A stretch of DNA of 64,000 nt from Floccularia luteovirens (Eukaryota > Basidiomycota > Agaricomycetes > Agaricales > Squamanitaceae). The notes under the pieces are model-generated. The model ran no database searches. It was not told the origin of the DNA and saw only the letters and a list, made by a program, of their open reading frames with translations. A program made the position numbers and the translations under genes. The DNA lies in contig VSJF01000002.1 of the NCBI GenBank assembly GCA_009739215.1, positions 3,076,032 through 3,140,031 of the forward strand. Direction: 5' to 3'. Below, one piece after another: positions 60,590 through 64,000 of this stretch (position 1 is the first letter of the stretch; each line of letters begins with the position of its first letter).

Positions 60590-61512
60590 AAAGAAATCAA
60601 TGTTAGCAGACCGACCCCATTCAATGGAAAGAAAGAACATGCACAACCATTCTTACAAGATGTCCAAATCTACCTGGATATAAATGAAGAAATCTACAAC
60701 AATGACAAGAAAAAGATTCTATTTGCACTTTCATTTATGAAAGAAGGAACCATGGCAACTTACTGCTCAAATATTATAGAAACAGCCAACAGAAAATATG
60801 GAATGTGGACCAACTTCAAGAAAGCATTCTTAGAAGCATTCCAAGCACAGAATGTCACAATGCAAGCAAGAACTAATCTTGCCAACTTACAGATGTCCAG
60901 CAATAATATTATGAAATATATTTCAGAATTCAAGATATTGTCCTCACAAGTGGGCATATATAAAGACTCCTCCCTCATTGACATATTCATGAGAGGACTG
61001 ACTGATGAAATGGTCAAAAGATTTTACAAATTGGATTTATTTCCAACAACAATGGAACAAGCGTATCAATATGCATTCCAGTTTGCAGACCACATGTAAT
61101 GCATGAAAGACTTTCTGCAATCACAAAGAAAGCCCTTTGTAAGACAAAGTCTATTCCCCAGTAGAACACTAACAAGAGATCCCAACACTATAGAGATTGA
61201 CCAACTCAACACTGAAGAACCAGTTCTCAATATAGAAGAACTCAAGGAAATAAATAGAATGTCATTCGAGGAATGCAACAAACATTTTCTAAATGGGCTA
61301 TGCTTCATATGCCATCAGAAAGAACATCAATCTAGGGACTGCCCTAAAAGAAGAGCCCTAAGGAAAAACATGCTACAATTCAAATACCAAAAACCCAAAT
61401 CAGCTAAAGACTTAATGACAGCAATCAGAACAATGACAGCTAATCTAGAAGATGATGAACAAGAAGCATTCTTCCAACTAGTGGAAGAAGAGGATTTTTT
61501 CTTCGATCAATA
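60590..61512 (+). pseudogene. Retrotransposon gag (capsid and CCHC nucleocapsid)
   Basis: A retrotrans_gag-like region runs from about 60590 (PTPFNGKKEHAQPFLQDVQI onward) through KKAFLEAFQAQNVTMQARTN, then stops at a TAA at 61097-61099. The same frame resumes directly with residues leading to the zinc knuckle C-F-I-C-H-Q-K-E-H-Q-S-R-D-C (CX2CX4HX4C) at about 61300. It would package element RNA. The upstream stretch 59890-60590 is degenerate and Pro/Gln-rich. Confidence 0.8.
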
Positions 61513-61591
61513 GTGACAACAGCTATTGAGTATCCAATCAGAGTTCTTATTCCCACCACTATGACTCAAGATTCCCTTTACATCCCTTTAC

Positions 61592-62101
61592 ATGGGAAAC
61601 GACACTATTGGAAAAGAAATTATTGTAACGAGAGCACTCATAGACTCAGGAGCAATCAAAAGCTTTATAAATTCAGAATTCCTACTAAGACTAAGAAGAA
61701 GACCAAGACCAATACTTGGAAAGAAAATCACAGTAACTAATGCAGATAAATCCCAAAACAGACAAGTTACGCATTATATCCAAGCATCTCTCATGCTCAA
61801 AGGAGAAGCAAACCACCAGATTACTCTATACATTGCAAATATAGGAAGACAAGATATAATACTAGGAATGGATTGGCTAAAATGCCTAAACCCCACAATA
61901 GACTTGAAGAATGGCACCCTAGATCTCCCAGAAAGATTGCTCTTAGCCCAAATAACTACTGAAGAAGCAATGCTTTGGATAATTCAAGAAGATCATAATG
62001 AAGAACCTCTTGACCCTAATGAGATTGCACACTATCTCGAGTCAGACTCAGAGTCAGAAACAGAAACATTTCCCATACAGGTTAAAACTACCCAAGCATA
62101 G
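61592..62101 (+). pseudogene. Retrotransposon aspartic protease
   Basis: The frame contains the retropepsin active-site motif ALIDSGAIKSFIN and the downstream DIILGMDWL. It is separated from gag by a stop at 61511-61513 and a frame change, and from reverse transcriptase by stops near 62099 and 62297. The acidic tail carries EDHNEEPLDPNE and SDSESETE. Confidence 0.8.
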
Positions 62102-62310
62102 ACAATGGCAGCCAAAGCCAAACCTAAAGAAGAAACAACTATAGAAGAAAAACTCCCAAGAGAGTTTCATCTATTTAAAGATGTATTTAGTAAACAAAAG
62201 TCTGACAGAATGCTGGCAAGAAGAACCTGGGATCACAAGATTGATCTCAAATCTGATTTTAAGAATAAGATAGTAAAATCTATCCTCTCAACCCTATAGA
62301 AGACCAGAAA

Positions 62311-63036
62311 ATGCAAGAATTCATCAAGGAAAATTTAGCAAAAGGCTACATTCAGCCTTCAGAATCAGAAATGGCATCCCCATTTTTCTTCATCGTGAAG
62401 AAAGATGGAAACCTTAGACCATGCCAAGACTATCGCTACCTAAATGAAGGAACAATAAAGAAACCGTACCCCTTACCCCTAATTTCAGAACTCCTTACCA
62501 AACTAAAAGGAGGCAAGATCTTTACAAAACTTGACATCTGATGGGGATACAACAACGTCAGAATCAGAGAAGGCAACAAACCAAAAGTGGCCTTCAAGAC
62601 CAGAATGGGACTCTTTGAGCCCACTGTTATGTTTTTCAGAATGTGCAATTCACCTGCAATATTTCAAAACATGATGGACGATATATTTAGAGACTATCTC
62701 GATAAAGGATAGCTTACCATTTATATGGATGACATCTTAATATTCTCTGAGATACTGGAGCTCAAAAAGGAAAGAACTCTAAAAGTCCTAAAAAGACTAA
62801 AAGAACATGATCTCTATCTAAAAATAGAGAAATGCAAATTCAACAAAGAACAGATCGAATATCTGGGACTAATCATATCCGAAAATAAAATAGCAATGGA
62901 CCCAGTCAAATTCAAAGGAATAGAAGAACTAGCCACTGCCCAAAATGGTCAAACAAGTTCAAAGCTTCCTAGAATTTGGAAACTTCTACAGAAAATTTAT
63001 ACACAAGTTCTCAGACTTAGCACAACTGCTAAATGA
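62311..63036 (+). pseudogene. Retrotransposon reverse transcriptase
   Basis: Palm/finger motifs: [62 protein letters not shown] and the catalytic YMDDILIF. A TGA (62539-62541) follows FTKLDI where an Arg-like codon is expected, and a TAG (62710) precedes the YMDD block. The frame is lost near 62940, just before the connection domain, which then continues in another frame. Confidence 0.85.
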
Positions 63037-63063
63037 ACTACTGAAGAAAAACAAGAAATTCGA

Positions 63064-63715
63064 CTAGACCAATGAATGCCAATACTCATTCGAGAAACTA
63101 AAGAAAGCATTCACAACCGCACCAGTATTACAAATGCTGGACTTCAACAAACAATTTTTGCTAGAAATGGACACATCTAAATATGCATTAGGAGCAGTTC
63201 TAAAACAAAAGGATATAAATGGGCAATGGCACCCATGTGGATTCATATCCAAGTCATTTACAGAAACAGAAAGAAATTATGAGATCTATGATCAAGAACT
63301 CTTTGCGGTTATCTGCGCCCTCACAGAATGGAGGCACTTCCTCCTCAGATCAAAATTCCCAGTCATTGTAACATGTGACCACAAGAACCTTACCTACTAT
63401 AGAGCATCCCAAAAATTAAACTGAAGACAGGCCAGATGGAGCCTCTTCCTATCAGAATTCAACATTATCTTGATCCATACTCCAGGATCACAAATGATAC
63501 AGAGCGACGCACTCTCAAGAAGACCAGACTACATACCCAATGAGGATTATGATAATGAAGACATCACAATGCTCCCCAAAAACATGTTCATCAGAGTCAT
63601 CAATACAGAAACCAGAAAAGGAATACTCAACTCTCATGAAAAAGATCCAATGGTGCAAGAAGCCATCAACACCATAAAGAAATTCCCCAATATGAAATCT
63701 GCTTTGCCAGATTAG
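63064..63715 (+). pseudogene. Retrotransposon RNase H domain
   Basis: Continues in a second frame with LEMDTSKYALGAVLKQKD, a RNase H-like segment of the Ty3 type (QELFAVICALTEWRHFL, VTCDHKNLTYY). A TGA at 63422-63424 interrupts it before RQARWSLFLSEFNI, and DALSRRPDYIP closes the domain, as usual for Ty3/Gypsy. Confidence 0.85.
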
Positions 63716-64000
63716 AAAATAGAAGATGGACTCATCTTCTATCAGAATAAATGTTACGTTCCTATGAATAAAAGCCTTAGAAGGCAATTACTCCAGAAAT
63801 ACCATGATTCAGCACCAATAGGACATCCTGGAATACTCTGCACCCTAGAACTTCTGAAGAGAGACTACTAGTGGCCTGGTATCTATGTGTTTACCAAGAA
63901 CTATGTTCAAGGCTGCATAACATGCCAGCAAACCAAAATTAACAAATACCCAACAACACCACTATATAATCCTATTGGAACTCCAGAAAATAACAGACCC
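63716..64000 (+). pseudogene. Retrotransposon integrase, zinc-binding N-terminus (truncated by window)
   Basis: The frame after the TAG at 63713-63715 shows a HHCC pattern: H in KYHDSAPIGHPG, then C-x2-C in GCITCQQTK. A TAG at 63869-63871 replaces the usual residue before WPGIY. The catalytic core lies beyond 64000. Confidence 0.75.

Larger units (their letters stand above)
59581..64000 (+). mobile_element. Degenerate Ty3/Gypsy LTR retrotransposon, 3' end beyond window
   Basis: The order is LTR, gag with a CCHC knuckle, aspartic protease, reverse transcriptase, RNase H, then the integrase zinc-binding domain; this domain order is diagnostic for Ty3/Gypsy. The base composition is A-rich on the coding strand, unlike the host genes. 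It carries several in-frame stops (61097 TAA, 62539 TGA, 62710 TAG, 63422 TGA, 63713 TAG, 63869 TAG), small gaps between domains and a frame change near 62940. The copy is therefore non-autonomous. The integrase catalytic core and 3' LTR lie outside the window. Some stops sit where a Trp or Arg codon is expected, consistent with C-to-T or G-to-A transitions. Confidence 0.9.

Noticed and set aside
1..64000. tRNA, rRNA or CRISPR features
   Set aside because: No A-box/B-box pair with a foldable cloverleaf, no rRNA signature and no regularly spaced repeats were found on reading; CRISPR is not expected in a fungal nucleus.

Overview
This window is fungal nuclear DNA from a mushroom-forming basidiomycete (Agaricomycetes, probably Agaricales; I cannot name the species). 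The evidence is intron style and gene content. Genes are cut by many introns of about 45-60 nt with GT..AG ends, several exons are only 10-30 nt, and the families are typical of this group: BCS1-like AAA ATPases, Zn2Cys6 activators, MRP-type ABC transporters, berberine-bridge-type FAD oxidases and Ty3/Gypsy elements. I rebuilt exon chains by hand. For fourteen genes the summed exon length is an exact multiple of three, which supports those models.

Layout. 0-2 kb: two tandem F-box/LRR-like paralogues (the first cut by the window edge). 2.2-4.4 kb (-): bestrophin-family anion channel with one extra base. 6.7-11.2 kb (+): 1258-aa EF-hand/ZZ-finger protein, followed by a decayed inverted fragment of the same family (11.6-12.1 kb). 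12.4-13.3 kb (+): secretory single-pass membrane protein with histidine clusters. 13.7-17.0 kb (-): SQS1-like R3H/G-patch splicing factor, divergent from the ER SNARE USE1 (17.2-18.3 kb, +). 18.4-22.5 kb (-): phosphoribosylformylglycinamidine synthase (ADE6), interrupted by a single extra base. 22.8-24.1 kb (-): multi-pass membrane protein.

The middle is an accessory, decaying stretch: an MRP-type ABC transporter pseudogene (about 25.9-31.8 kb, +) and two tandem secreted FAD-linked oxidases (32.1-34.2 and 34.6-36.6 kb, -), all with frame damage. 38.4-39.8 kb (-) holds an intact G-protein alpha subunit. A gene-poor 3.6-kb gap then precedes an 875-aa Zn2Cys6 regulator (43.4-46.8 kb, +), a small hypothetical gene (47.5-48.1 kb, -), a 16-exon PHO84-like phosphate transporter (48.6-51.0 kb, -), a PWWP chromatin protein (51.9-53.5 kb, -) divergent from a BCS1-like AAA ATPase (53.9-56.6 kb, +), and a GNAT acetyltransferase (57.3-58.3 kb, -). 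From 59.6 kb to the window end lies a degenerate Ty3/Gypsy retrotransposon.

Housekeeping genes (purine synthesis, ER SNARE, splicing, phosphate uptake, G-protein signalling) alternate with fast-evolving accessory genes; no multi-gene biosynthetic cluster is evident. The most unusual signal is that several conserved genes carry exactly one surplus base each (two in one oxidase) while their neighbours close in frame perfectly. That is either assembly error or real recent inactivation, and deserves checking first.
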